From positions 1-22,306 of the forward strand of contig CAKTMQ010000014.1 in NCBI GenBank assembly GCA_934573945.1: a stretch of 22,306 nucleotides of DNA, in the 5' to 3' direction. Below the pieces are notes generated by a model. The model was not told the DNA's origin. It saw nothing but the letters and a program-made list of their open reading frames with translations, and ran no database searches. This document shows, piece after piece, positions 7,016 through 14,613 of the stretch (positions are counted from its first letter, which is position 1; each line of letters opens with the position of its first letter). The position numbers and the translations under genes were made by a program. The DNA comes from an uncultured Oscillospiraceae bacterium (GTDB lineage: Bacteria > Bacillota > Clostridia > Oscillospirales > Oscillospiraceae).

Positions 7016-9418
7016 TTACTTCAGCTCCACCACGGTCACACCGGCCTCGCCCTCACCGTAGCGTCCCAGCCGGAAGGATTTGACAGCGCGGCTGCGCTTG
7101 AGCATCTCGTGCACCGCCTTGCGCAGCGCGCCGGTACCCTTGCCGTGGATGATGGTCACAGTGCCCAGTTTGGCCATCACCGCGGCGTCCAGATAGTTCT
7201 CCACCACGCTCTCCGCTTCCAGCGTCTCCATGCCGCGGATGTCCAGCTCCGACGCCGCCCGTGCCGCCAGCTGCAGCTGGGGAGAGACCTGCTTTTTCTG
7301 GGCGGCAGCCGCCTGCTTTTTCCGCTTCTCGATCTCCTCCGCCGCCTCCAGCAGCCGCACCTGCTCCTGCTTCACAGTCATCTTCATCTTGCCGGCCTGC
7401 AGCAGCAGCGAGCCGTCGTTGTTCACATTCAGCACCGAGGCCGCTGTCCGCACGCCGTTCAGCTCCACCAGATCACCCGCTGTGATGGGACGGCTGGCCT
7501 TGGGTGCCTCCGGCTCCTCATCGCGGCTGTTGAGCAGCGCCTGCGCTGCCTTCAGATCATGGCGGATGGACGCCTTGGCGTCGTTGACCTGCTGGAAATT
7601 GGCGGCGCTGCGGGTCTGCTGCTTACGCAGCTCCTCCAGCTGGGCAAAGATCTCCTCGGTTTTCTGCTGCGCCTCCCGCACGATGCGGCGTGCCTCCGCC
7701 TCACCCTTGGAGCGGGCGTTCTCCTTGGCCTTTTCCATCTGCTCCCGGAATACCCGTGCCTTGCGGGCATCCTCCTCCCGCTGCCGCCACAAGCGGTCGG
7801 CCTCAGTCTGAGCCTTCTCCAGCCGCTGCCGTTTCTCCTCCAGCTGCGCCAGCACGTCCTCAAAGCGCACCGACTCGCTGTCCATCTGCGCCTTGGCGTC
7901 GGCGATCACGCTCTCGTCCAGCCCCAGCCGACGGGAGATGGCAAAGGCGTTGGACTTCCCGGGAATGCCCACCAGCAGCCGGTAGGTAGGCCGCAGGGTC
8001 TGTACATCGAATTCGCAGCTGGCGTTCTCCACCCCCGCCGTGGTCATGGCAAAGGTCTTCAGCTCCGCATAGTGGGTGGTGGCGGCGATCAGCGCCCCCT
8101 TGGAACGGGCGTGCTGGATAATGGCGATGGCCAGCGCCGCGCCCTCCACCGGATCGGTGCCCGCGCCCAGCTCATCGAAGAGAATCAGGCTGTCTCCGTC
8201 TGCCTGCCGCAGGATCTCCACCGTGTTGGACATATGGGCAGAGAAAGTGGACAGGCTCTGCTCGATGGACTGCTCGTCGCCCACGTCCGCCAGGATCCGC
8301 TCAAATACCCGCACCGTGGAGCCGCTGTCGGCGGGAATGTGCAGGCCGCACTGCGCCATCAGGCACAGCAGCCCCAGTGTTTTCAGCGTCACGGTCTTGC
8401 CGCCGGTGTTGGGGCCGGTGATCACCAGCGTGTCGTAATCGCCGCCCAGCTCCACCGTCACCGGTACGGCCTTGGCGCGATCCAGCAGCGGGTGCCGCGC
8501 CCGTTTCAGGGCGATGGCGCCCCGGCGTACCACCTCCGGACGGCTGGCGTCCATGGTATAGCTCAGCTGCGCCCGGGCGAAGATCATGTCCAGATGCACC
8601 AGCATATCATAATCGAAGAGGATGTACTCCATGGCATCGGCGCACTGGGCGGACAGCTCCCGCAGGATGCGCTCGATTTCCTTTTCCTCCCGTGCCTCCA
8701 GCTCCTTCAGTTCGTTGTTGGCCTGCACCACGCCCATGGGCTCCACGAACAGCGTGGCGCCGGAGGAGGAGATGTCATGTACCAGACCGGGAATACTGCC
8801 CTTGCACTCCGCCTTCACCGGCACCACGAACCGGCCGTCCCGCTGGGTGATCAGCGCCTCCTGCAGCACCTTGGCGTAGGAGGGGGAGGAGATGATCTTC
8901 TGCAGGATCTGCCGCCCCTTGGAAGCGGCAATGCGCATCTTCCGCCGGATGTCGCCCAGCTCAGCGCTGGCGCTGTCGGCGATGGTCTCCTCGTCCAGGA
9001 TCGCGCCGTGGATCCGATCCTCCAGATACTTGTTGGTGTGCAGCGCGCTGAAAAAGCGGTCGATGGCGGTGGCCTCGCCCCGACGCTCGGCGTCGTACTC
9101 GCTGACCCGCCGCGCCGCCGTCAGAAGCCCTGCGATGTGCAGCAGCTCCCGGGTGTTGAGCATACCACCCCGGTCTGCCCGCGCCAGAGGCTCCGACACA
9201 TCCCGTACCCCGGTAAAGCTGGGAGAGCCGTACAGCCCCAGCCGCTCCTTGGCGGCGTCGGTCTCGTCCAGCAGCCGCAGAACGTCCTCCCGCTCCGTGG
9301 CGGGTGTGATACGGCGGCATCGCTCCCGCGCCGCCTCGCTGACCGCCTTGGCCGACAGCATTTCCAGCACGGCCGGCAGCTCCAGCGTCCGTATGGATTT
9401 TTCAAACAGTTCACTCAT
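7016..9418 (-). CDS. mutS2: MutS2 endonuclease/ATPase
   Basis: 800 residues, normal for MutS2. There is no mismatch-recognition domain I. The core and clamp run to about 320. The ABC-type ATPase has Walker A GPNTGGKT (335-342), Walker B LILFDELGAGTDP (411-423) and the conserved TTHYAELK (447-454). A long coiled coil spans about 505-605. The C-terminal Smr nuclease domain (about 724-800) has LDIRGMETLEAE and IIHGKGTGALR. MutS2 acts on recombination intermediates and, in Bacillus, on collided ribosomes. The ATG at 9418 overlaps the recO stop (ATGA) and follows GAGG. The frame is open far upstream inside recO, but that extension is a shadow of recO. It is the last gene of the block. Confidence 0.97.
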   Translation of the reverse strand: MSELFEKSIRTLELPAVLEMLSAKAVSEAARERCRRITPATEREDVLRLLDETDAAKERLGLYGSPSFTGVRDVSEPLARADRGGMLNTRELLHIAGLLTAARRVSEYDAERRGEATAIDRFFSALHTNKYLEDRIHGAILDEETIADSASAELGDIRRKMRIAASKGRQILQKIISSPSYAKVLQEALITQRDGRFVVPVKAECKGSIPGLVHDISSSGATLFVEPMGVVQANNELKELEAREEKEIERILRELSAQCADAMEYILFDYDMLVHLDMIFARAQLSYTMDASRPEVVRRGAIALKRARHPLLDRAKAVPVTVELGGDYDTLVITGPNTGGKTVTLKTLGLLCLMAQCGLHIPADSGSTVRVFERILADVGDEQSIEQSLSTFSAHMSNTVEILRQADGDSLILFDELGAGTDPVEGAALAIAIIQHARSKGALIAATTHYAELKTFAMTTAGVENASCEFDVQTLRPTYRLLVGIPGKSNAFAISRRLGLDESVIADAKAQMDSESVRFEDVLAQLEEKRQRLEKAQTEADRLWRQREEDARKARVFREQMEKAKENARSKGEAEARRIVREAQQKTEEIFAQLEELRKQQTRSAANFQQVNDAKASIRHDLKAAQALLNSRDEEPEAPKASRPITAGDLVELNGVRTAASVLNVNNDGSLLLQAGKMKMTVKQEQVRLLEAAEEIEKRKKQAAAAQKKQVSPQLQLAARAASELDIRGMETLEAESVVENYLDAAVMAKLGTVTIIHGKGTGALRKAVHEMLKRSRAVKSFRLGRYGEGEAGVTVVELK

Positions 9419-10188
9419 ATGTCTTTGTCCTCTAAAGCAGGCGCAAGCGCCTTGTAATAGTCCAGTGTCCGAAAGCCCCGCTCCAGCTGCACGGCGCAGA
9501 ATGCCTCCGCCGCCTGATCCAGCATCCGCAGCGCCGGCCATTCCAGCGAAAAGCTGTATAGCCGCCGTGGCGGGCAATAGAGAATGTACCGCAGCGCCTG
9601 TATGGCGCCGGCGGTCAGCGGCAGGCTCAGCCCGCCGGCAGTGCGGCAGCTGCCGCACCGCAGTACGCCCTGCAGCACGTCCAGCATGGGCGCTTCCGGC
9701 ATCTCCCGTCCGCAGACGGCGCAGCCGTCCAGCAGCGGCGCGAATCCGGCGTCCGCCAGCAGCCGCCACACAAAGGCGGTCTTGACCCGCAGCGCCGGCT
9801 TGTCCAGTGTCCCCAGCGCGTACAGCGCGTTGAGCAGCAGCGGCAGGATCTCCGCCGCCGCCATGGCGTCCTGACATACCGCCTCCGTCAGCTCGGCGAA
9901 ATAGGCGGCCAGCGCCAGCTTTTCAATGTCCTGCCGCACGCCGTCGAACAGCTCCATGGTGTTGGCCTCGGAGAGATAGTACCACTCCCCTTTCCGGCTG
10001 AGGGTCATCTCATCATAGGCCAGCAGCTGGCAGGCGGCGGTGTATTTGCTGCGGCGGCTGCGGGCGCCCTTGGCGATCACGCTGATACGCCCCAGCTCCG
10101 GTGTCAGCACCGTCAGGATCTTGTCCGATTCCTTGGTCTCCGTTTCCCGCAGGACGAGTCCTGCCGTCACGAATTTTCCGTTGTCCAC
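9415..10188 (-). CDS. recO: DNA repair protein RecO (GTG start)
   Basis: 257 residues. An N-terminal OB fold (about 1-80; FVTAGLVLRETETKESDKILTVLT) is followed by a helical domain. A four-Cys zinc site is visible: C156-AV-C159 and C178-GS-C181. RecO loads RecA onto SSB-coated single strands and anneals strands within RecFOR. The start is a GTG at 10188, chosen because GGAGGAGGAG lies 3-12 nt before it and the sequence matches the family from there. That ribosome-binding site is inside the end of yqzL, whose frame overlaps recO by 22 nt. The 3' end overlaps mutS2 by 4 nt. Confidence 0.96.
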   Translation of the reverse strand: MDNGKFVTAGLVLRETETKESDKILTVLTPELGRISVIAKGARSRRSKYTAACQLLAYDEMTLSRKGEWYYLSEANTMELFDGVRQDIEKLALAAYFAELTEAVCQDAMAAAEILPLLLNALYALGTLDKPALRVKTAFVWRLLADAGFAPLLDGCAVCGREMPEAPMLDVLQGVLRCGSCRTAGGLSLPLTAGAIQALRYILYCPPRRLYSFSLEWPALRMLDQAAEAFCAVQLERGFRTLDYYKALAPALEDKDI

Positions 10189-10271
10189 GTCTCCTCCTCC
10201 GGCGGTGTGTCTCTGGCCATCAGATAGGCCTCCGGCGCGCCGGTGTCCCAGAACAGCTCCCAGTAATCCAT
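10167..10271 (-). CDS. yqzL: YqzL-like small protein
   Basis: 34 residues: MDYWELFWDTGAPEAYLMAR and then an acidic tail. The W-x(2)-F-x(2)-TG-x(3)-AYL pattern and the position between era and recO match the short YqzL family of Bacillota. The function is unknown. The ATG at 10271 follows GAGGTGAGGCAG. The frame is open 15 codons further, to an ATG at 10316, which has no ribosome-binding site. The last 22 nt overlap recO and carry its ribosome-binding site, so the two genes are probably translationally coupled. At this length the call rests on motif and synteny. Confidence 0.72.
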   Translation of the reverse strand: MDYWELFWDTGAPEAYLMARDTPPEEETWTTENS

Positions 10272-10347
10272 GATCTGCCTCACCTCATGACATAGCTTGC
10301 CATGACCGGCGGGCATTTATGGCTGGTAAAAAGCTGCAAATATGCCG

Positions 10348-10403
10348 CTTATTCCTCGTTATACCCCTGACTTCTGATAAAGTTCACATTGTCACGCCAG
10401 TTT
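10348..10403 (-). repeat. Displaced copy of the era 3' end (56 bp)
   Basis: This stretch is identical at 55 of 56 positions to 10552-10607. It encodes the last 17 or so codons of era (NWRDNVNFIRSQGYNEE and stop). The one difference (10391 versus 10595) is synonymous, GAC against GAT for Asp. It is not attached to an era reading frame and cannot be expressed as Era. It lies downstream of intact era, across about 148 bp of palindromic DNA. The remaining bases between it and yqzL (10272-10347) hold no visible feature except the yqzL ribosome-binding site. Confidence 0.93.
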
Positions 10404-10551
10404 GCCCGGCTCCATGGGATGGAGCCGGGATCCCATTGATCTGCTGAACGGCGGAAATGAATTCCGCCTTGCAGAATTCTTCGAATTCACGCCGTTGGCG
10501 GCTCGCCTGCGCTCGCAGGAAAACCGGCCGCAGGTGTGTGCCCGACCGGCA
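10404..10551. repeat. Palindrome-rich inserted segment between two era 3' ends
   Basis: This 148-bp stretch has no plausible reading frame but many inverted repeats. CCCGGCTCCAT (10405-10415) pairs with ATGGAGCCGGG (10419-10429) over 11 bp. GGCGGAA (10450-10456) pairs with TTCCGCC (10462-10468). AACGGCG (10447-10453) pairs with CGCCGTT (10490-10496). GAATTC appears twice around TTC (10474-10488). CCTGCG (10506-10511) pairs with CGCAGG (10514-10519). It looks like an intergenic repeat or the remnant of a small element; identity is unknown. Confidence 0.75.
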
Positions 10552-10607
10552 CTTATTCCTCGTTATACCCCTGACTTCTGATAAAGTTCACATTATCACG
10601 CCAGTTT
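10552..10607 (-). repeat. Era 3' end, in-gene copy of the 56-bp repeat
   Basis: This is the functional partner of the displaced copy at 10348-10403. It includes the era stop codon plus one base beyond it (10552). The repeat boundary on the gene side is at 10607, inside the KH domain coding region. Confidence 0.93.
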
Positions 10608-11452
10608 TCCTTGACCTTGACCCAGGTCTCCATATACACCTTGGCGCCCATGAACTTTTCAATATCCTGCCGCGCCAGTGAGCTGATCTTCTTCATCATG
10701 TCGCCGTGCTTGCCGATGATGATGCCCTTGTGGCTGGCCTTTTCGCAGTAGATGGTCACGTCCAGATCGATGATGCCGCTCTCCCGCTCGGAGAACCGCG
10801 TCACCTCCACCGCTGTGCCGTGGGGGATCTCCTTGTCCAGACACAGCAGCATCTTTTCCCGCACGATCTCGGCGCACACCTGCGCGTCGGGCTGGTCGGT
10901 GGTCATGCCGTCGGGGAACAGCTGCGGCCCGGGCTGGGCATATTTCTCCAGCTGCGCCAGCAGCTCCTCCAGACCGTCGCCGGTGCGGGCGGAGACGGGG
11001 ATGATGGCGTCAAAGCCGTCGAATACCTCGCTGTAGGCGGCGATCACCGCCAGCAAGTCCTCTTTCTTCTCCACGGTGTCGATCTTGTTGATGCACAGCA
11101 CCACCGGCAGCTGCTCCTCCTGGATGCGCCGCAGCAGGATCCGCTCCGGCTCCCCCACATGGGCGATGGGCTCCACCAGCAGCAGCGCGCATTCCACGGC
11201 GCTCAGGCTTTCCCGCACCACCTTTACCATGTAGTCGCCCAGACGGCTCCGGGGCTTGTGCAGACCCGGCGTGTCCAGCAGCACGAACTGGGTGTCGTCC
11301 CGGTTCACCACGCCGTAGATCCGGTTGCGGGTGGTCTGGGGCTTCTTGGATACGATGGCGATCTTCTCCCCCACCAGCGCGTTGGTCAGGCTGGACTTGC
11401 CCACATTGGGTCGTCCGCACACGGTGATCATAGCTGTTTTCGTAATGCTCAT
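10553..11452 (-). CDS. era: GTPase Era
   Basis: 299 residues. G1 is GRPNVGKS (13-20), G2 is near TT (40-41), G3 is DTPG (60-63) and G4 is NKID (122-125). The C-terminal KH domain (about 200-290) has GIIIGKHGDMMKKI. Era binds the 3' end of 16S rRNA and drives 30S subunit assembly; it works with YbeY, encoded next door. The ATG at 11452 follows GAGGATCACCTG. The last 17 codons are duplicated downstream, with an intervening structured segment. The Bacillus-type genes dgkA and cdd, often found between ybeY and era, are missing; the gap is only 41 nt. Confidence 0.98.
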   Translation of the reverse strand: MSITKTAMITVCGRPNVGKSSLTNALVGEKIAIVSKKPQTTRNRIYGVVNRDDTQFVLLDTPGLHKPRSRLGDYMVKVVRESLSAVECALLLVEPIAHVGEPERILLRRIQEEQLPVVLCINKIDTVEKKEDLLAVIAAYSEVFDGFDAIIPVSARTGDGLEELLAQLEKYAQPGPQLFPDGMTTDQPDAQVCAEIVREKMLLCLDKEIPHGTAVEVTRFSERESGIIDLDVTIYCEKASHKGIIIGKHGDMMKKISSLARQDIEKFMGAKVYMETWVKVKENWRDNVNFIRSQGYNEE

Positions 11453-11493
11453 CAGGTGATCCTCAACTTTCTTTCATTTGAGCTTTTGTATAT

Positions 11494-11988
11494 TTATTTC
11501 CGATCAAGGCCCAGTGCGGCCATGATGGCCTCCTCACGCTCCCGCATCTGAGCCTTCTGCGCGCCTTCGTCCAGATGGTCGTAGCCCAGCAGATGCAGCA
11601 CGGAGTGCACCACCAGATAGGCCAGCTCCCGCCGGTTGCTGTGGCCGTACTCCTTGGCCTGGGCGGCCACCCGCTCCGTGGACAGCACCATGTCCCCCAG
11701 CGGCACCAGCCCGGTGCCCGGGTCGGCGTCCTCCGTTGTGGGCAGCTCCCCCGGCGTCAGCTCAAACTCCGGAAAACTCAGCACGTCGGTGGGACGATCC
11801 ACCTGCCGCATCTCCCGGTTGATCTGGTGGATGCCCGCGTCGTTGGTCAGCAGTACGTCGATCTCGCAGGGAAAGTCCACCCCCTCTGCCGCCAGTGCGG
11901 TGCGGATGACCCGGCGGATCAGCGCCCGCTTCTCATCGCTGACGCCCGGCACATCCGCGGTGATGGGAATATAATGCCGCTTTGCCAT
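11494..11988 (-). CDS. ybeY: Endoribonuclease YbeY (16S rRNA maturation)
   Basis: 164 residues from the ATG at 11988. The zinc site H-x3-H-x5-H is visible as HSVLHLLGYDH (His128, His132, His138). RPTDVLSFP (65-73) and LGDMVLS (97-103) are family motifs. YbeY is a metal-dependent RNase involved in 16S 3'-end processing and ribosome quality control. I prefer this start because AGGAGG lies about 10 nt upstream, at the end of phoH. An ATG at 12012 would add 8 residues inside phoH and has no comparable site. One base separates it from the phoH stop, so coupling is likely. Confidence 0.96.
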   Translation of the reverse strand: MAKRHYIPITADVPGVSDEKRALIRRVIRTALAAEGVDFPCEIDVLLTNDAGIHQINREMRQVDRPTDVLSFPEFELTPGELPTTEDADPGTGLVPLGDMVLSTERVAAQAKEYGHSNRRELAYLVVHSVLHLLGYDHLDEGAQKAQMREREEAIMAALGLDRK

Positions 11989-11989
11989 G

Positions 11990-12949
11990 TTATTTTTTCC
12001 TCCTGTCCTCATACCGGGCGTAGGCTTCGATGATGCGCTGTACCATCACATGGCGCACCACGTCCTCCTGGGTCAGCTGGCAGATACCCACGCCTTCCAC
12101 ATCCCGCAGTACCTTCATGGCCTCCTTCAGGCCGCTGACCTTGTCGGTGGGCAGGTCGATCTGGGTGATGTCGCCGGTGATGACCACCTTGGAGCCGAAG
12201 CCCATGCGGGTCAGAAACATCTTCATCTGCTCCCGGCTGGTGTTCTGCGCCTCGTCCAGAATGATAAAGCTGTCGTCCAGCGTCCGGCCGCGCATATAGG
12301 CCAGGGGTGCCACTTCAATGTTGCCCCGTTCCAGATATTTCTGGTATGTCTCCGCTCCCAGCATATCGAACAGGGCGTCGTACAGCGGCCGCAGATAGGG
12401 GTCCACCTTGCTCTGCAGGTCGCCGGGCAGGAAGCCCAATCGCTCGCCGGCCTCCACGGCGGGACGGGTCAGCACGATGCGGTTCACCTGCTTGTCCCGG
12501 AAGGCGGCCACCGCCGCCGCCACCGCCAGATACGTCTTGCCGGTACCGGCGGGACCCACGCCGATGGTGACGGTGTTGTGGAGTACCGAGTCCACATACT
12601 GCTTCTGGCCGATGGTTTTCGGCTTCACCGGCCGCCCCTTGCTGGTGATGCAGATCACATCCTGGGTCAGCTCGCTGATCCGTTCGGCCTGTCCGCTGCG
12701 GCACAGCCCGATCACATAGCGGACGTGCTGCTGGTTAATGGCCTCGCCCTTGGCGCTGAGGGTCAGCAGCGCCTGCACCGCCTTTTCCGCCAGCATCACG
12801 TTTTCCGGCTCGCCGGAGATGACGATCTCGCCGCCCCGGTTCACCACCTGCACCTGAAACTCCGTCTCCAGCAGGCGGATATTCTCATCAAAGGAGCCGA
12901 ACAGGTTAATGGCCTCCTCCATGCGTTCGATACCGATACGTTGTTCCAT
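11990..12949 (-). CDS. phoH: PhoH-family ATPase (YbeZ/PhoH)
   Basis: 319 residues. The N-terminal part (about 1-105) is KH-like. The PhoH ATPase has Walker A GPAGTGKT (132-139), TRPAVEAGERLGFLPGD (161-177) and Walker B LDEAQN (231-236), followed by sensor motif ITGD. It is a cytosolic NTPase thought to assist YbeY in RNA processing. It sits between yqfD (77 nt upstream) and ybeY (1 nt downstream), the standard Firmicutes order. The ribosome-binding site is AGAAGG. The 77-nt leader (12950-13026) shows no clear promoter. Confidence 0.96.
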   Translation of the reverse strand: MEQRIGIERMEEAINLFGSFDENIRLLETEFQVQVVNRGGEIVISGEPENVMLAEKAVQALLTLSAKGEAINQQHVRYVIGLCRSGQAERISELTQDVICITSKGRPVKPKTIGQKQYVDSVLHNTVTIGVGPAGTGKTYLAVAAAVAAFRDKQVNRIVLTRPAVEAGERLGFLPGDLQSKVDPYLRPLYDALFDMLGAETYQKYLERGNIEVAPLAYMRGRTLDDSFIILDEAQNTSREQMKMFLTRMGFGSKVVITGDITQIDLPTDKVSGLKEAMKVLRDVEGVGICQLTQEDVVRHVMVQRIIEAYARYEDRRKK

Positions 12950-13026
12950 ATAAAAAGCCTTCTTTCTGAAAGAGAACTGTTATGCCGCGTGGGTGTACCG
13001 CCCTTGCCGCAGGTGTGTCCGGGCGC

Positions 13027-14217
13027 TCAGGTTCCGATGTCCACATGGACGGATACGCCGATCTGCTGGGTACACTCCGCCGTCAGCGTCACCACCAGCA
13101 TCTCACCCTGCTGCACGGCGGAGAACCGGGTGGAGACGATCTCGCCGCTTTCCGCCACTGTGCCTTGCAGCTGCCGCAGCAGCTGGGCTTCCCCTTCCGC
13201 CTGCGCCTGCGCCGGAGAGCGGGTACAGGTCTGCGTGTCCCATCCCACGGTTTTCTCCACCACCAGTGTCAGCGGCAGATGCAGCCCAAAGGGCAGCGTC
13301 AATGGGTGATACGCCGTTATTTTATCACAACTCCCCCCCAATACGCTACCCTTTCCGTAGAATTTTATCCGCTGTTTTCCCACATCCAGTGCGATGCGGG
13401 TGGCGCTGCGGCTGTCACCGCCCTTCTCCTGCACGCACAGCGGCACAGCGGTGGACAGGGTATGCCAGGTGCGGGCATAGACCTGTCCCCGTGCCTGCAT
13501 GAACCGCACGCCGCCGAACCGGGAGTCCGCCGCTCCGGCGATCAGCAGCTGTCCCTTTGTCACCGTGTCGCCGATGGCCACCCTGCTCTCGCCGTCCAGC
13601 GCCTCCACCCGGGTCACCAGCCCGTCCCTGTCCGCCACGATGTTGGCGCAGTCGTCCTGCACCGCCGGTACCGGCGGCCTGCGCCGCTCCACCACCTGCA
13701 CATGGGCGGTGCAGCCCTTGATGTTTACCGACAGCCAGGAGATGTCCCCCAGCTCCAGCAGTACGTGGTTGCGCAGCTCCTCCTGATCAAAGGACAGTGC
13801 CCGGGTGCCGATGGTCACGCCGTTGTTCTCCAGCGCCCGCAGGATCTCCTCCGTGGGTACGGTCTCGTTGCCGCTCACCTGAAAGTCCCAGATAAACGTG
13901 TTGCCGTACCAGAACAGCACCAGCGCCAGTCCCAGCGCCGCCCACAGCACGTAGCGCCGCCGCGCCCGGTGCAGCGCCAATGGTGCGCCCTGTTCATCCA
14001 GCTGTGTCAGCGCCGCGTCGGTCTCCGCCGCGGCCTGTTCCAGCCGGCGGGCGCCGGCGCGGGTGGTGCGCAGGGTAAAGCGCTCCGCCGTCTGCCAATA
14101 TACGTCCCAAAAGGGGATGTCATGGACGGCACACAGATTCAGTATGCGCTCCGGGGCGCTGCTCTCGCACTGCAGGCGCACGCTGCCCCGCAGATAATTC
14201 CATGCTTTTGCGTACAT
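13027..14217 (-). CDS. yqfD: Sporulation protein YqfD
   Basis: 396 residues. The N-terminal cytosolic part (about 1-88) includes GSVRLQCESSAPERILNLC. A single transmembrane helix spans about 89-106 (YVLWAALGLALVLFWYG). A large extracytoplasmic domain follows, with IWDFQVSGNETVPTEEIL, WLSVNIKGCTAHVQVVER and ANIVADRDGLV, all typical of YqfD. In Bacillus, yqfC and yqfD are in the sigma-E regulon and act in the mother cell. The ATG at 14217 is 2 nt after the yqfC stop. The frame is open far upstream, but that part is antisense to the gene at 14614-15513 and was discarded. Confidence 0.93.
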   Translation of the reverse strand: MYAKAWNYLRGSVRLQCESSAPERILNLCAVHDIPFWDVYWQTAERFTLRTTRAGARRLEQAAAETDAALTQLDEQGAPLALHRARRRYVLWAALGLALVLFWYGNTFIWDFQVSGNETVPTEEILRALENNGVTIGTRALSFDQEELRNHVLLELGDISWLSVNIKGCTAHVQVVERRRPPVPAVQDDCANIVADRDGLVTRVEALDGESRVAIGDTVTKGQLLIAGAADSRFGGVRFMQARGQVYARTWHTLSTAVPLCVQEKGGDSRSATRIALDVGKQRIKFYGKGSVLGGSCDKITAYHPLTLPFGLHLPLTLVVEKTVGWDTQTCTRSPAQAQAEGEAQLLRQLQGTVAESGEIVSTRFSAVQQGEMLVVTLTAECTQQIGVSVHVDIGT

Positions 14218-14219
14218 AG

Positions 14220-14510
14220 TCACTCCACAAATTCGATTTTTTCGATCACGCCGTCGATCCGCAGCTCCTCGTCGGTCATGGCCTGCAGCTGCAGCTGCCG
14301 TCCGCTGATCCGCACCACCACCGAGCCGCCGTTGATGTCCACCGCCTCCGTGGAATATCCCAGCACGCCCCGATGGCGATCCATATAAAAGGCGTGGCTG
14401 CCGTACAGCTCCATCCGGGGTATGTCCGGTGTCAGGATCGGCGGCAGATCCAGCTTGTCGGCGGTCTCCAGCCCCTTTTGCACCAGCCGCTTGCGCAGCT
14501 TTCCTGCCAT
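14220..14510 (-). CDS. yqfC: Sporulation protein YqfC
   Basis: 96 residues, the size of YqfC, related to the YabP family. Motifs seen: DLPPILTPDIPRMELYGSH (about 20-38) and GVLGYSTEAVDINGGSVVVRISG (about 48-70). It is a small cytosolic protein required in Bacillus sporulation and usually paired with yqfD. I chose the ATG at 14510 because GGAGGTGAG lies right before it; an ATG at 14570 lacks a site and homology. It is the first gene of the long minus-strand block. The 103 bp to the divergent gene at 14614 must hold both promoters, but I found no convincing sigma-A or sigma-E match. Confidence 0.9.
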   Translation of the reverse strand: MAGKLRKRLVQKGLETADKLDLPPILTPDIPRMELYGSHAFYMDRHRGVLGYSTEAVDINGGSVVVRISGRQLQLQAMTDEELRIDGVIEKIEFVE

Positions 14511-14613
14511 AGTGCTCACCTCCGTTGATGCATATGCGCCGCCGGGAGAAAACTTGCCTGTCCGCCGCATGAAGGGACAGAGGCCGGCATAGGCTTTTCC
14601 GAGGTGAGGAACG

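Noticed and set aside
7109..9457. A 782-codon open frame on the plus strand opposite mutS2
   Set aside because: It is the mirror of a GC-rich coding strand, has His/Gln/Leu-rich shadow composition and no family motifs. The minus strand encodes a complete MutS2.
11987..14388. Long plus-strand frames opposite phoH, yqfD and yqfC
   Set aside because: These are shadows of GC-rich genes; no motif, no start signals, and all three minus-strand genes are full length.
14511..14613. Sigma-E promoters for yqfC and the YlbJ-like gene
   Set aside because: CATA-type -10 candidates exist (around 14588 on plus and 14540 on minus), but neither has a matching -35 at good spacing, so I do not report them as features.
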